Assembly (NCBI RefSeq): GCF_000620465.1
Contig: NZ_JIBE01000004.1
Span: 62,001 to 126,000, forward strand
Length of the DNA: 64,000 nucleotides
Direction: 5' to 3'
Source of the DNA: Ralstonia sp. UNC404CL21Col
GTDB lineage: Bacteria > Pseudomonadota > Gammaproteobacteria > Burkholderiales > Burkholderiaceae
The notes below the pieces were generated by a model. It had not been told where the DNA came from. It saw only the letters and a list, made by a program, of their open reading frames with translations, and ran no database searches. Shown one piece after another: positions 52,060-61,710 of this stretch; within the stretch, counting starts at the first letter, position 1, and each line of letters starts with the position of its first letter. A program made the translations under genes and the position numbers.

Positions 52060-54080
52060 TGCTTCTGCAATATCGCCAACTGCGTCGTCAGGTAATTGCT
52101 CGTATTCGTCATACTCGCCACCACCTTCGACAGCGCATTGAACTGCGCGTAGTACAGCGCCTGCTTGGCGTCGAGCTGCTTCTGCATCAGATCGATCTGC
52201 TTGCCGAGCGAGGTGATGGAGCTGTTGAGTGCGTCGCTGGCGTTCTGCACCATGCCGTTGTTCGACAGCAAGTTGCCCGACACGGTGTGCAGTTGGGCCG
52301 CGTAGCCGCGCTGCACGGTGACGGTGCCGCGGTCCCCCAATGCACCGCCCGTCACTTGCACCCTCAGGCCATCCACAGCCGTACCGCTGGCGCCGTACAG
52401 GTTCTGGCCCGAACCCGTGGCGGCGGCGCCGTTGATGGTTCCTTGTACATCGCGTCCGGCCGTGGCCGTTGGGCTGCCGCCCAGCAGCGACGCGGCGCCA
52501 TTCCCTGACACCGACACCGTCGATACCGAGCCGTATTGCTTGTCGGTCAACGTCAGCACGCCGTTGGCATCGGTACCGATGGCGACTTCCACCTTGGCTC
52601 TCTGCAGGTCGGGCGAGGCGTTGATCTGGCTCTGGATCTGCGCAGCCAGGCTCGACGCGGTGTAGCTGCCGGCCGGCACCTGGATGTTGGTCGTGATGCC
52701 GCTGAGCGTGACCGACAGGCTGTCGTTCACGCCGCTCTGAATGGTCGTATTGGCCGCCGCCGAGCCCTTGAGCGAACCCTGCGTTGCCAGCTGGGTCACG
52801 TTGATGGCATAGCTGCCGGCTTGCGTGGTCGTTGAAAACGAAGAGACCTTCAGCAGCGAATCCGTCGCCGTGCCCGTGCCGGCAAACAGCGCCGCCACCT
52901 GGCTGGGCGATTTCTTGAGCGCGGCGGTGAGCTTCGCGTCGTCAATCGACAGCGTGCCTTCCTTGTCCATCGTCACGCCAATGCTGCCCAGCGACTGGAA
53001 CGCGCCGTTGCCGATGCCCTGGCCGAGCACGTCGGTCAGCTGGTTGATCATCGCCTTTGTGCTGACGTCGCCGGCCAGTGCGCCGTTGTTGGCCGGATTG
53101 GCGGTGTCGAACTTGGTCAGCGCGTTCAGCTGGATGCGCAGCGCGTTGTACGCCTTGACGAAGTTGAGCACCGACTGGCTGGCCTGGCCGGCGTCGCTGC
53201 CGACCGTGACCGTCGTGCTGCCCGTCTTGGCCAGCGTGAACGAGGTGCCATCTACCACGTCCGTCAGCGTATTGGTGGCGCTTTGCACGTTGATGCCGTT
53301 GACGGTGGCCATGGCGTTGCGGCCCGTCGCGACCTCCGTCATGTTCTGCGTGCCGGCCGGATCGTGGCTCAGCAGGGATTGCAGTGTCGAGTCGCCCGAG
53401 ACGGCAATCTTCATTTCCGAATTGGCGCCGCCTGCGGTGGACGTCAGCACCAGCCGGTAGGGCGAATCGCTGCCGTCGTTGACGATGCTGGCCGAGACAC
53501 CCACGTTGGCGTTGTTGATCGCGTCGCGGATGCCGGCGAGCGTGTTGTTCGACGGGTCGATGGTGATCGAGCCGCCGGCCTGGTTCCCGTTCTGCGTGAA
53601 GGTGGCGCCGGTGTATTTGCCGTTGGCAAAGCTGCCGCCCGAGACGCTGCCGAATGAAAAGGTGAGCGTGGTGGGCGTGCCGCCGCCGATGGGCGTCTTG
53701 CTCGACGTCTGCCCGGCGGCCGACAGTACCTGCGCCTGCGCAAGCTGCGTCACGTTGACTTGATACGTGCCGGCCGGCGCCGTGTTGGACAGCGAAGCCG
53801 TGAGGATCGAGGTGTCGTGTCCGCTGGCCTTGTTGCCGGTAAACGTGTCCGGGTTGTTCAGGGCGGCCATCGCCGTCTGGAAGGTCGACAGCGCGCTTTT
53901 GAGCGAGCCGACCGCCGACAACTGCGTCTGAAACGCCTTCTGCTGCGTCTGCCGCAGCGTCATGCCCTTGCTCTCCGCCTGCATCAGCTTCGTAACAAGG
54001 TTGTTGACGTCGATGTTCGTTCCGATGCCCGGAATGGAAATCGGCGGAACGTAGTTGTTGCTCGTGGAGGAGGTGGCCAT
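52044..54080 (-). CDS. fliD: FliD flagellar filament cap protein (hook-associated protein 2)
   Basis: The 678-residue protein has the FliD N-domain (ISIPGIGTNIDVNNLVTKLMQAESKGMTLRQTQQKAFQTQLSAVGSLKSALSTFQTAM, about 13-70). The FliD C-domain ends in a coiled coil (LGKQIDLMQKQLDAKQALYYAQFNALSKVVASMTNTSNYLTTQLAILQ). FliD pentamers cap the filament and fold incoming flagellin. At 678 residues it is longer than many homologues (about 450-500). The extra length includes a second copy of a short strand motif (AGTYQVNVTQLAQ near 100 and AGSYAINVTQLAT near 417). No other flagellar gene is in the window. Confidence 0.93.
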   Translation of the reverse strand: MATSSTSNNYVPPISIPGIGTNIDVNNLVTKLMQAESKGMTLRQTQQKAFQTQLSAVGSLKSALSTFQTAMAALNNPDTFTGNKASGHDTSILTASLSNTAPAGTYQVNVTQLAQAQVLSAAGQTSSKTPIGGGTPTTLTFSFGSVSGGSFANGKYTGATFTQNGNQAGGSITIDPSNNTLAGIRDAINNANVGVSASIVNDGSDSPYRLVLTSTAGGANSEMKIAVSGDSTLQSLLSHDPAGTQNMTEVATGRNAMATVNGINVQSATNTLTDVVDGTSFTLAKTGSTTVTVGSDAGQASQSVLNFVKAYNALRIQLNALTKFDTANPANNGALAGDVSTKAMINQLTDVLGQGIGNGAFQSLGSIGVTMDKEGTLSIDDAKLTAALKKSPSQVAALFAGTGTATDSLLKVSSFSTTTQAGSYAINVTQLATQGSLKGSAAANTTIQSGVNDSLSVTLSGITTNIQVPAGSYTASSLAAQIQSQINASPDLQRAKVEVAIGTDANGVLTLTDKQYGSVSTVSVSGNGAASLLGGSPTATAGRDVQGTINGAAATGSGQNLYGASGTAVDGLRVQVTGGALGDRGTVTVQRGYAAQLHTVSGNLLSNNGMVQNASDALNSSITSLGKQIDLMQKQLDAKQALYYAQFNALSKVVASMTNTSNYLTTQLAILQKQRTGG

Positions 54081-54156
54081 GGTCGGACGCGCGCAAACGC
54101 TTTCTTCACAATCTCCACAATGTGACGGCAGCGCAGCCCGGTTCTTTAGGGCAAAC

Positions 54157-54176
54157 CCTGCTTGGGCAGGCTTTTT
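54157..54176. terminator. possible terminator between uvrA and fliD
   Basis: A 5-bp stem CCTGC/GCAGG with loop TTGG is followed by CTTTTT on the plus strand, and by GTTT on the minus strand. It lies in the 194-bp gap between the uvrA stop and the fliD start, both on the minus strand. It could end the uvrA transcript weakly. Confidence 0.3.
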
Positions 54177-54274
54177 GTCCGGGTTTGCTCAGGAAAGCGA
54201 AAGAATTGCCGACGCCACACGACGCGGCGCGCAGCGCCGGCGGTCTCCACCACGGTGAAGACCGCCGCGCCACG

Positions 54275-57200
54275 TCAGACCGTCGCGCCTTCCTTGCTCG
54301 GATCGACCTGCTTGCCGCGCGCGAGCACCGGCACCAATGCAGCGCCGGTATGGCTGGCGGCCACCCGCGTCAACGCCTCCGGCCCGCAAGCCGCGACGAT
54401 CGTGCCGCCTTCGTCGCCGCCTTCGGGGCCGAGATCGAGAATCCAGTCCGCCTCGGCAATCACGTCGAGGTCGTGCTCGATCACGATCACGCTGTGGCCG
54501 CCGTCTGCCAGCCGATGCAGCACGCGAATCAGCTTGGCCACGTCGGCCATGTGCAGACCCACGGTCGGCTCGTCCAGGACGTACAGCGTGTGGGGCGCTT
54601 TCTGGCCGCGGCGGGTCACGTCGTCGCGCACCTTGGACAACTCGGTGACAAGCTTGATGCGCTGCGCCTCGCCGCCGGACAGCGTGGGCGAGGGCTGGCC
54701 CAGCGTCAGGTAGCCGAGGCCAACGTCCTTCATCAACTGCAGCGGGTGGGCGATGCTGTTCATCGCACCGAAAAATTCAACCGCTTCGTCGATCTCCATG
54801 GTCAGCACATCGCCGATGTTCTTGCCGCGCCAGGTGACGGCCAGCGTTTCTGCATTGAAGCGCTGACCGTGGCAGACGTCGCAGCCAACCTTGACGTCGG
54901 GCAGGAAGCTCATGGCGATGGTGCGCACGCCCTGGCCTTCACAGGCAGGGCAGCGGCCGTCGCCGGTGTTGAACGAGAAGCGCGACGCGGTGTAGCCGCG
55001 TGCGCGCGCCTCGAGCGTGTCGGCAAAGAGCTTGCGGATGGTGTCCCACACGCCGATGTACGTGGCCGGGCAGGAGCGCGGCGTCTTGCCGATCGGCGTC
55101 TGGTCGACTTCCAGCACGCGGTCGATGGTTTCCCAGCCGGTGACGTTGTCGCAGCCGTGCCAGTCGTGTTTGACGTCGAGCTTGCGCGGCATCTTCGCCT
55201 CAGGCGTCTCAGCCTGCGCGGCCTTGCGTGCACGGCGCGTTGCCGGCGAAGACAGCACCGAACGGCCAACCGCATCGAGCAGATTCGTCATCAACACATC
55301 GCGCGCCAGCGTCGATTTGCCCGAGCCTGACACCCCCGTAATCGCCACCAGACGCGACAGTGGCATCGTCGCGGTCACGTTGCGCAGGTTGTGCAGCTTG
55401 GCACCGTGCACCGTCAGCCATTGCTCCGGCACGGCCTGCTTGCCGGCATGCGGCGCAATCACCTGGCGGCGCGGCTGCAGCGGGTGCTCGATCGGCTGCG
55501 ACAGGAATCGGCCCGTGAGCGAGTCGGGCTGGGCTGCCAGGTCTGCCACGCCGCCTTGCGCGACGAGCGTGCCGCCGCGCTTGCCGGCGCCCGGGCCGAT
55601 ATCGATGATGTGGTCGGCGCGGCGGATGGTGTCTTCATCGTGCTCGACCACCACCAGCGTGTTGCCCTTGTCGCCCAGCTTGCGCAATGCGTCCAACAGG
55701 ATCTGGTTGTCGCGCGGGTGCAGGCCGATGGTCGGCTCATCCAGCACGTAGCAGACGCCCTGCAGGTTGCTGCCGAGTTGCGCCGCCAGACGGATACGCT
55801 GCGCTTCACCGCCGGACAGGCTGGGCGCGGCGCGGTCCAGGCTCAGGTAGCCCAGGCCGACTTCCTCCAGGAACGACAGGCGGCTGTGAATCTCGGCCAC
55901 CACGTCGCGGGCGATGTCGGCGTCGCGCCCGGTCAGGTCCAGGCCCTCGACCCAGCGGCGGGTCTGGCTGACCGTCCACTGCGCAATGTCGACGATGGGC
56001 TTGTCGGCAAAGGTCACCGCGCGGGCCGTCGGGTTCAGGCGCGTGCCGTGGCAGTCCGGGCAGGGCAGGTCGGTCATGCCTTCCGGATCGACTTCCTCCG
56101 ACGGCAGCGTCTGCTCGCGGCCGCGATCGTCACCGCCGAGGACGGTGTCGTCAAACGCGGCACGCTGCTCGCGCGTGAGCGCCAACCCGGTGCCGACGCA
56201 GCTCGGACACCAGCCGTGCTTGCTGTTGTACGAGAACATGCGCGGATCCAGCTCGGGGTAGCTGGTGCCACAGGTCGAGCACGCCCGCTTGGTCGAAAAC
56301 ACCTTCACGTTGCCGACGTGCGCCGTGCCGCCGTTGTGCATGGCGTGTTGCAGGCCATCGAGCGGCGCGAGCACGTGCATGATGCCCTTGCCGTATTCCA
56401 GCGCCTGTTCCAGCAGCGCACGCAGCGCGGCTTCGTTTTCCGGCGAGACAACGATGTCGCCCACGGGCAGTTCCAGCGTGTGCTCGCGGAAGCGGTCCAG
56501 GCGCGGCCATGGGTCGACGCTCAAGAATTCGCCGTCGACGCGCAGGTGCGTATAGCCGCGCGCCTTGGCCCATTTGGCCAGGTCGGTGTAGACGCCCTTG
56601 CGGTTGACGACCAGCGGCGCGAGCAGGCCGATGTGCTGGCCGCGATGGTCGCGCATGAGCTGGGCGAAGATCGCCTCCGGGCTTTGCGCCGACACCGGTG
56701 TGCCGTCGTGGATGCAATGCTGCACGCCCAGCTTCACGTACAGCAGGCGCAGGAAGTGCCACACCTCGGACGTCGTCGCCACGGTGCTCTTGCGGCCGCC
56801 GCGCGACAGGCGCTGCTCGATGGCCACGGTGGGCGGAATGCCGTACACGGCATCGACTTCGGGCCGCCCCGCGGGCTGCACGATCGAACGCGCATACGCA
56901 TTGAGCGATTCAAGATAGCGACGCTGCCCTTCGTGGAAGAGGATGTCGAACGCCAGCGTCGACTTGCCCGAACCCGACACGCCCGTCACCACGTTGAACT
57001 TGCCGTGCGGAATATCGACGTTCAGGCCCTTGAGGTTGTGCTCGTGTGCGTGGACGATGCGCACGACGTTTTCGCCCTGGACTTCCGCCAGCGCCGCACG
57101 CTTGGCGCGGCGCTCGGCCAGTGCTGTCTGCAGCGGTACGCCTTCGATGGCTTCCGGCTGGCCGACGCTGGCTTCGTATTGCTTGAGCGCGGCGCCGGTG

Positions 57201-60124
57201 TGCGATGCAGCGCAGTCTTTGACCTGCGCAGGCGTGCCGGCGCAGACCAGCAGGCCGCCGGCGTCGCCGCCTTCAGGGCCGAGGTCGATGATCCAATCTG
57301 CCGCACGCACCACGTCGAGGTTGTGTTCGATCACGATCAGCGAATGCCCGGCGTCGAGCAGCTTGCCGAACGCGCGCATCAGCTTGGCGATGTCGTCAAA
57401 GTGCAGGCCGGTGGTCGGCTCGTCGAACATGAACAGGCGGCCGGCGTTGGCGGGCACGTCCTGCTTCACGCGCTTGCGCGCCGCGGCCTGTGCGGCCTGT
57501 GCGGCTTCGGCCAGGAAGCCCGCCAGCTTCAGGCGTTGCGCCTCGCCGCCGGAGAGCGTCGGCACCGGCTGGCCAAGCTTCACGTACTCCAGGCCAACGT
57601 CGACGATCGGTTGCAGCACGCGCAGCACGTCGGCGTCTTCGGCGAACACGCTGGCCGCTTCGCTCACCGTCAGTTCCAGCACATCGGCCACCGACAATGC
57701 GCGGCCGCCACGCGGCAGCTTCACTTCCAGGATTTCGGCGCGATAGCGCGTGCCGTCGCAATCCGGGCAGCGCAGGTAGATGTCGGAGAGGAACTGCATC
57801 TCGACGTGCTCGAAGCCCGAGCCGCCGCAGGTCGGGCAACGGCCGTCGCCCGAGTTGAAGCTGAACGTGCCGGCCGTGTAGCCGCGCTGCAGCGCCATCG
57901 GTGCCTTGGCGAACAGCTTGCGGATTTCATCGAACGCGCCAACGTAGCTGGCCGGGTTCGAACGCGCGGTCTTGCCGATCGGGGATTGGTCGACGAACAC
58001 CACGTCACTGATCTGATCGGCACCGCGCAAGGCGCGGAATGCGCCGGGCGATTCCGTTGCCTTGCCGAAGTGCCGCGCCAGCGCGGGGTGCAGCACGTCC
58101 TGGATCAACGTCGATTTGCCCGAGCCGGACACGCCGGTCACGCACACCAGGCGCTGCAGCGGAATCTCGACCGTGACATCGCGCAGGTTGTGTTCCGACG
58201 CGCCTTCGAGCACCAGCCGCGGCGTGGCGTCGTTGACGGGGCGTGCCTGCCAGTCGGTCGCGTCGGCCACGCGGCGCTGACCCGACAGATACGCGCCCGT
58301 GAGTGTGTCCGCCTGGCGGATCGACGCCGGCGTGCCGTCGAAGACGATGTTGCCGCCGCGCTCGCCCGGGCCGGGGCCCATGTCGATCAGGCGGTCGGCG
58401 GCCAGCATCACCGAAGGGTCGTGCTCGACCACCACCAGCGTGTTGCCTGCGTCGCGCAGGCGCTGCATGGCTTGGACAATCCGGTCCAGATCGCGCGGGT
58501 GCAGGCCGATGCTGGGTTCATCCAGCACGAACAGCGTGTTGACGAGCGATGTGCCGAGCGCCGTGGTCAGGTTGATCCGCTGCACTTCACCGCCCGACAG
58601 CGTGCGGCTCTGGCGGTCGAGCGTCAGATAACCGATGCCGACGTCGCACAGATACGCGAGGCGCGTGCGCACCTCGTCCAGCAGCAGCTTGAGCGCGTCG
58701 TCGAGCAGCGTGGAGGGCAGCGTCAGTTCATCGAAGAAACGGCGGATGCGCTCGATCGGCAGCAGCATCAGGTCGTGCACGGTCAGCCCGGGCAAGGCTT
58801 CGAGCTGGGCGCGGCTCCAGGCCACGCCGCGCGGCATGAAGCGGTGTTCGGGCGCGAGCACGGCGTCGGCGTTTTCCTTGGTGCCGAGGCGCCATTGCAT
58901 CGATTCGGTTTTCAGTCGTGCACCGCCGCAGGTTTCGCAGGTCGTGTAGCTGCGGTACTTGGAGAGCAGCACGCGGATGTGCATCTTGTACGCCTTCGAC
59001 TCCAGGTAGTCGAAGAAGCGGCGCACGCCGTACCACTGCTTGTTCCAGCCGCCACGCTTGAAGGCCGGGTCGCCATTGATGACCCAGTTGCGCTGGGCTT
59101 CGGTCATCTCCGCCCACGGCGTGCCGCGCGGGATGTCGGCTGCGGCGGCGTAGCGCATCAGGTCGTCCTGGCACTCCTTCCAGGCCGGCGTCTGCATCGG
59201 CTTGATGGCGCCGTCGCGCAGCGTCTTGCGCTCGTCCGGAATCACCAGCCCCAGATCGACGCCGATGACGCGGCCGAAACCGCGGCAGGCATCGCACGCG
59301 CCGTAGGCGGAATTGAACGAGAAGAGCGCCGGCTGCGGGTCTGCGTAGCGCAGGTCGCTTTCGGGGCAGTGCAGGCCGGTGGAAAAGCGCCAGATCGTGG
59401 GTTCCGCGCCCTCATCGGCCGGCAAGACGTAGACGCTGACGCGCCCGCCGCCGCGCTTGAGCGACGACTCGATGGCCTCCAGCGCGCGGGCACGCTCGGT
59501 GCCCTGCAAGCGGAAGCGGTCGGCCACCACGTCCAGCAGCTTGCGCTTGCCCGTGGACGATTCGACCACACGCTCGGCCTGCACGCGCGTATAGCCGCTG
59601 ACCGACAGCCACTGCGTGACTTCTTCGGGGCTCGTATTGGCGGGCAACTCGACGGGAAACGTCACCACCAGGCGCGGATCGCCCTCGCGCGTGCGCGAAA
59701 GCAGCTCGTCGTAGATGGTTTCCGGCGTGTCGTGCCGCACCGGCAGCGCGGTTTCGCGGTCGAACAGCTGGGCGGCGCGCGCAAACAGCAGCTTCAGGTG
59801 ATCGTTCAGTTCCGTCATCGTGCCGACCGTCGAGCGCGAACTGCGCACGGGGTTCGTCTGGTCGATGGCGATGGCGGGCGGCACGCCTTCAACGTGCTCG
59901 ACCTGCGGCCGGTCCATGCGGTCGAGGAACTGGCGCGCGTAGGCGCTGAAAGTCTCGACGTAGCGGCGCTGGCCTTCGGCGTAGAGCGTGTCGAAAACGA
60001 GGCTGGACTTGCCGGACCCCGACGGGCCCGTCACGACGGTCATTTCGCCCGTGCGCAGGTCCAGATCGAGGTTTTTGAGATTGTGCTGACGGGCTCCGCG
60101 CAGGCGAATGACACCGGAGGACAT
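54275..60124 (-). CDS. uvrA: fused double-length excinuclease UvrA
   Basis: The 1949-residue protein is two complete UvrA units in tandem; ordinary UvrA has about 940 residues. Four Walker A motifs are visible: GPSGSGKSS at 33-41, and GVSGSGKST near 663, 1043 and 1593. Each is paired with its own LSGGE(A/V)QR signature and DEP(S/T)xGLHxxD Walker B segment. Zinc-finger CxxC pairs recur in both units (CETCGG, CPTCGG with CPDCDG, CSTCGT, CPACEGQG). UvrA loads UvrB at DNA lesions in nucleotide excision repair. A dimer of ordinary UvrA would be replaced here by one chain with four ATPase sites. A standard-length uvrA may exist elsewhere in the genome. Confidence 0.95.
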   Translation of the reverse strand: MSSGVIRLRGARQHNLKNLDLDLRTGEMTVVTGPSGSGKSSLVFDTLYAEGQRRYVETFSAYARQFLDRMDRPQVEHVEGVPPAIAIDQTNPVRSSRSTVGTMTELNDHLKLLFARAAQLFDRETALPVRHDTPETIYDELLSRTREGDPRLVVTFPVELPANTSPEEVTQWLSVSGYTRVQAERVVESSTGKRKLLDVVADRFRLQGTERARALEAIESSLKRGGGRVSVYVLPADEGAEPTIWRFSTGLHCPESDLRYADPQPALFSFNSAYGACDACRGFGRVIGVDLGLVIPDERKTLRDGAIKPMQTPAWKECQDDLMRYAAAADIPRGTPWAEMTEAQRNWVINGDPAFKRGGWNKQWYGVRRFFDYLESKAYKMHIRVLLSKYRSYTTCETCGGARLKTESMQWRLGTKENADAVLAPEHRFMPRGVAWSRAQLEALPGLTVHDLMLLPIERIRRFFDELTLPSTLLDDALKLLLDEVRTRLAYLCDVGIGYLTLDRQSRTLSGGEVQRINLTTALGTSLVNTLFVLDEPSIGLHPRDLDRIVQAMQRLRDAGNTLVVVEHDPSVMLAADRLIDMGPGPGERGGNIVFDGTPASIRQADTLTGAYLSGQRRVADATDWQARPVNDATPRLVLEGASEHNLRDVTVEIPLQRLVCVTGVSGSGKSTLIQDVLHPALARHFGKATESPGAFRALRGADQISDVVFVDQSPIGKTARSNPASYVGAFDEIRKLFAKAPMALQRGYTAGTFSFNSGDGRCPTCGGSGFEHVEMQFLSDIYLRCPDCDGTRYRAEILEVKLPRGGRALSVADVLELTVSEAASVFAEDADVLRVLQPIVDVGLEYVKLGQPVPTLSGGEAQRLKLAGFLAEAAQAAQAAARKRVKQDVPANAGRLFMFDEPTTGLHFDDIAKLMRAFGKLLDAGHSLIVIEHNLDVVRAADWIIDLGPEGGDAGGLLVCAGTPAQVKDCAASHTGAALKQYEASVGQPEAIEGVPLQTALAERRAKRAALAEVQGENVVRIVHAHEHNLKGLNVDIPHGKFNVVTGVSGSGKSTLAFDILFHEGQRRYLESLNAYARSIVQPAGRPEVDAVYGIPPTVAIEQRLSRGGRKSTVATTSEVWHFLRLLYVKLGVQHCIHDGTPVSAQSPEAIFAQLMRDHRGQHIGLLAPLVVNRKGVYTDLAKWAKARGYTHLRVDGEFLSVDPWPRLDRFREHTLELPVGDIVVSPENEAALRALLEQALEYGKGIMHVLAPLDGLQHAMHNGGTAHVGNVKVFSTKRACSTCGTSYPELDPRMFSYNSKHGWCPSCVGTGLALTREQRAAFDDTVLGGDDRGREQTLPSEEVDPEGMTDLPCPDCHGTRLNPTARAVTFADKPIVDIAQWTVSQTRRWVEGLDLTGRDADIARDVVAEIHSRLSFLEEVGLGYLSLDRAAPSLSGGEAQRIRLAAQLGSNLQGVCYVLDEPTIGLHPRDNQILLDALRKLGDKGNTLVVVEHDEDTIRRADHIIDIGPGAGKRGGTLVAQGGVADLAAQPDSLTGRFLSQPIEHPLQPRRQVIAPHAGKQAVPEQWLTVHGAKLHNLRNVTATMPLSRLVAITGVSGSGKSTLARDVLMTNLLDAVGRSVLSSPATRRARKAAQAETPEAKMPRKLDVKHDWHGCDNVTGWETIDRVLEVDQTPIGKTPRSCPATYIGVWDTIRKLFADTLEARARGYTASRFSFNTGDGRCPACEGQGVRTIAMSFLPDVKVGCDVCHGQRFNAETLAVTWRGKNIGDVLTMEIDEAVEFFGAMNSIAHPLQLMKDVGLGYLTLGQPSPTLSGGEAQRIKLVTELSKVRDDVTRRGQKAPHTLYVLDEPTVGLHMADVAKLIRVLHRLADGGHSVIVIEHDLDVIAEADWILDLGPEGGDEGGTIVAACGPEALTRVAASHTGAALVPVLARGKQVDPSKEGATV

Positions 60125-60283
60125 GGAGGGCGTTCCTTGGAGCTTGGAGGTAAGGGGGAATGCCGGCGCGGGTGAACCTATGGCAGCTGCGTCGGCAATC
60201 AGAATTCGAGCCGTAAACTGTAGCGGATTATGAAGATCCGGTTCGTCTACGAAACGGGTCGCGGGCGGGAGCGTAACGCAGGG

Positions 60284-60307
60284 CTCCTGACAGCGTTTTG
60301 TCAGGAG
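60284..60307. terminator. 9-bp hairpin between the amidotransferase gene and uvrA
   Basis: A perfect inverted repeat (CTCCTGACA, loop GCGTTT, TGTCAGGAG) lies 62 bases past the amidotransferase stop on the minus strand and about 160 bases upstream of the uvrA start. No T-run follows on the minus strand. It may be a terminator of the amidotransferase gene or an operator for uvrA; it does not have LexA-box spacing. Confidence 0.4.
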
Positions 60308-60368
60308 GTTTCAGCGGAGCAGGAAAAAAGAGTGGGGTGACGCTTGTATCACCCCCGCGGCTGGGCGG

Positions 60369-61262
60369 TCAGCCGACCTCGCGCCCGTAGGAAGCCTGGT
60401 TGGCTGGCAGGTCGAAGCCCGTGGGGCCGGGCTTGCGGGGCACAAAACGATGGTGCTCGACCACGCCACCCTTGACGATCACGACGGTCTCTTCGGGAAT
60501 CTCGGCCCAAGCGCCGGGCAGGTCGACAAGCGGCTCGGACAGCACAAGAAACGCGCCGTCCCCGGCGTCTTCAATCGCAGCGCTGTCAGGATAGAGCTGG
60601 TGCAGGTGCTTGAAAGACGTGCTGTGGAAGAGCGAGCGCGATTCACCCTCGCTGGAATAGCGCGCGGCCACGATCTGGACACCGTCCGTTGCGCAGACCG
60701 TCATATTCAGTGGGTATTCGACGCCGTGCCGGCGGCCGATGTCTTCGATCAGCCCGACCATCTGTTCCAGGGCGCCGCGCGGGTCGCGATCGAGCCCGAA
60801 CGACAGCGCCAGGAAAAACATGATCTCGGAGTCGGTCGAGCCCTCGATCCAGCGGAACAGCTCCGGCGCCACTTCCATCATCAGCGCGCGGCGCAGCATT
60901 GGATATTCTCGGATGAGCCCGTTGTGCGCAAAAAGCCACCGGCCGTAGCGGAACGGATGGCAGTTCGTTTCCTGCGCCGGGGTGTCGGTGGCCGCGCGCA
61001 CGTGGGCGATGAACATCGACGAGCGGATGGCGCGAGCGGCTTCACGCAGGTTGGTGTCGTTCCACGCGGGGTGCAGGCAGCGGTATCGGAAGGGCACTTC
61101 AGAGTAGCGGCCGTACCAGCCTATGCCGAAACCGTCGCCGTTGGTGGTCGTCTCGCCGCCGAGGCGGGAGCGCAGACTCTGGTCGATCAACGAGTGCCGC
61201 GGCCGGAACAGCACTGTCTCCATCTGAATGGGATTGCCTGAATACGCCAGCCAGCGACACAT
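60369..61262 (-). CDS. class II glutamine amidotransferase (YafJ-like)
   Basis: The 297-residue protein begins MCRWLAYSG, so Cys2 becomes the N-terminal nucleophile after Met removal. Family segments follow: TTNGDGFGIGWYG, FIAHVRAATDTPAQETNCHPF and RWLFAHNGLI, then STDSEIMFFLALSFG. The length and absence of a synthetase domain place it with YafJ-like stand-alone glutaminase-type amidotransferases, related to those in ergothioneine or gamma-glutamyl pathways. The substrate is unknown. It lies upstream of uvrA on the same strand with a hairpin between them. Confidence 0.92.
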   Translation of the reverse strand: MCRWLAYSGNPIQMETVLFRPRHSLIDQSLRSRLGGETTTNGDGFGIGWYGRYSEVPFRYRCLHPAWNDTNLREAARAIRSSMFIAHVRAATDTPAQETNCHPFRYGRWLFAHNGLIREYPMLRRALMMEVAPELFRWIEGSTDSEIMFFLALSFGLDRDPRGALEQMVGLIEDIGRRHGVEYPLNMTVCATDGVQIVAARYSSEGESRSLFHSTSFKHLHQLYPDSAAIEDAGDGAFLVLSEPLVDLPGAWAEIPEETVVIVKGGVVEHHRFVPRKPGPTGFDLPANQASYGREVG

Positions 61263-61710
61263 GATGCATTGCCTATAGAGATGCCTTGAAAGGTGAGTCT
61301 ATGCAATGCGTTTGCGAATGCACAAGAAAATCCCAACCCTTATCGGGCGAGGGTCTCGACGGATTTGCGGCCTTGACGGCGAGGTTTTTTACCATTTTCG
61401 TGGCCCGTGTCGCGCGCGATATGCAACTGGCAAATCCGCACGAGCGCGGTGCAGCCGGCTACTGCGGGGACGATGCGCACTTGCCGGTGAGCGGCTGCGC
61501 ATGTCCCAAACGTGCTCGTTGCGGGCCGGGATGAGCAAGTTCGGCATGACAGCACTGTCGTCAAAACGCATCACCGTGGCCAACGGCGCGGGTCCGCCGT
61601 CGTGTTGAGTGCCTCATCCGGTCGGCGGGTGGGATTGCCGTGTCGTTGCGCAGGGAAAGGCCGCCGAGTGCCCCAGAACACACACGGGGCCACGGCCGAT
61701 GAAGCCGGCT
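61263..61710. other. 448-bp stretch without a supported gene
   Basis: Overlapping plus and minus open frames here lack ribosome sites and have compositions typical of random GC-rich DNA. The stretch should hold the promoter of the amidotransferase gene and the end of the universal stress protein transcript. Nothing else was recognised. Confidence 0.45.

Noticed and set aside
55391-60175. Plus-strand open frame of about 1594 codons antisense to uvrA
   Set aside because: It is a shadow of the GC-rich uvrA codons: His/Arg/Ala-rich, no domain, no ribosome site.
60284-60307. LexA (SOS) box upstream of uvrA
   Set aside because: The inverted repeat is CTGACA..TGTCAG with wrong spacing and no CTGT-N8-ACAG match; kept only as a hairpin.
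61306-61608. 100-codon open frame between the amidotransferase and usp genes
   Set aside because: Arg/Cys-rich chance frame with overlapping frames on both strands and no start signals.
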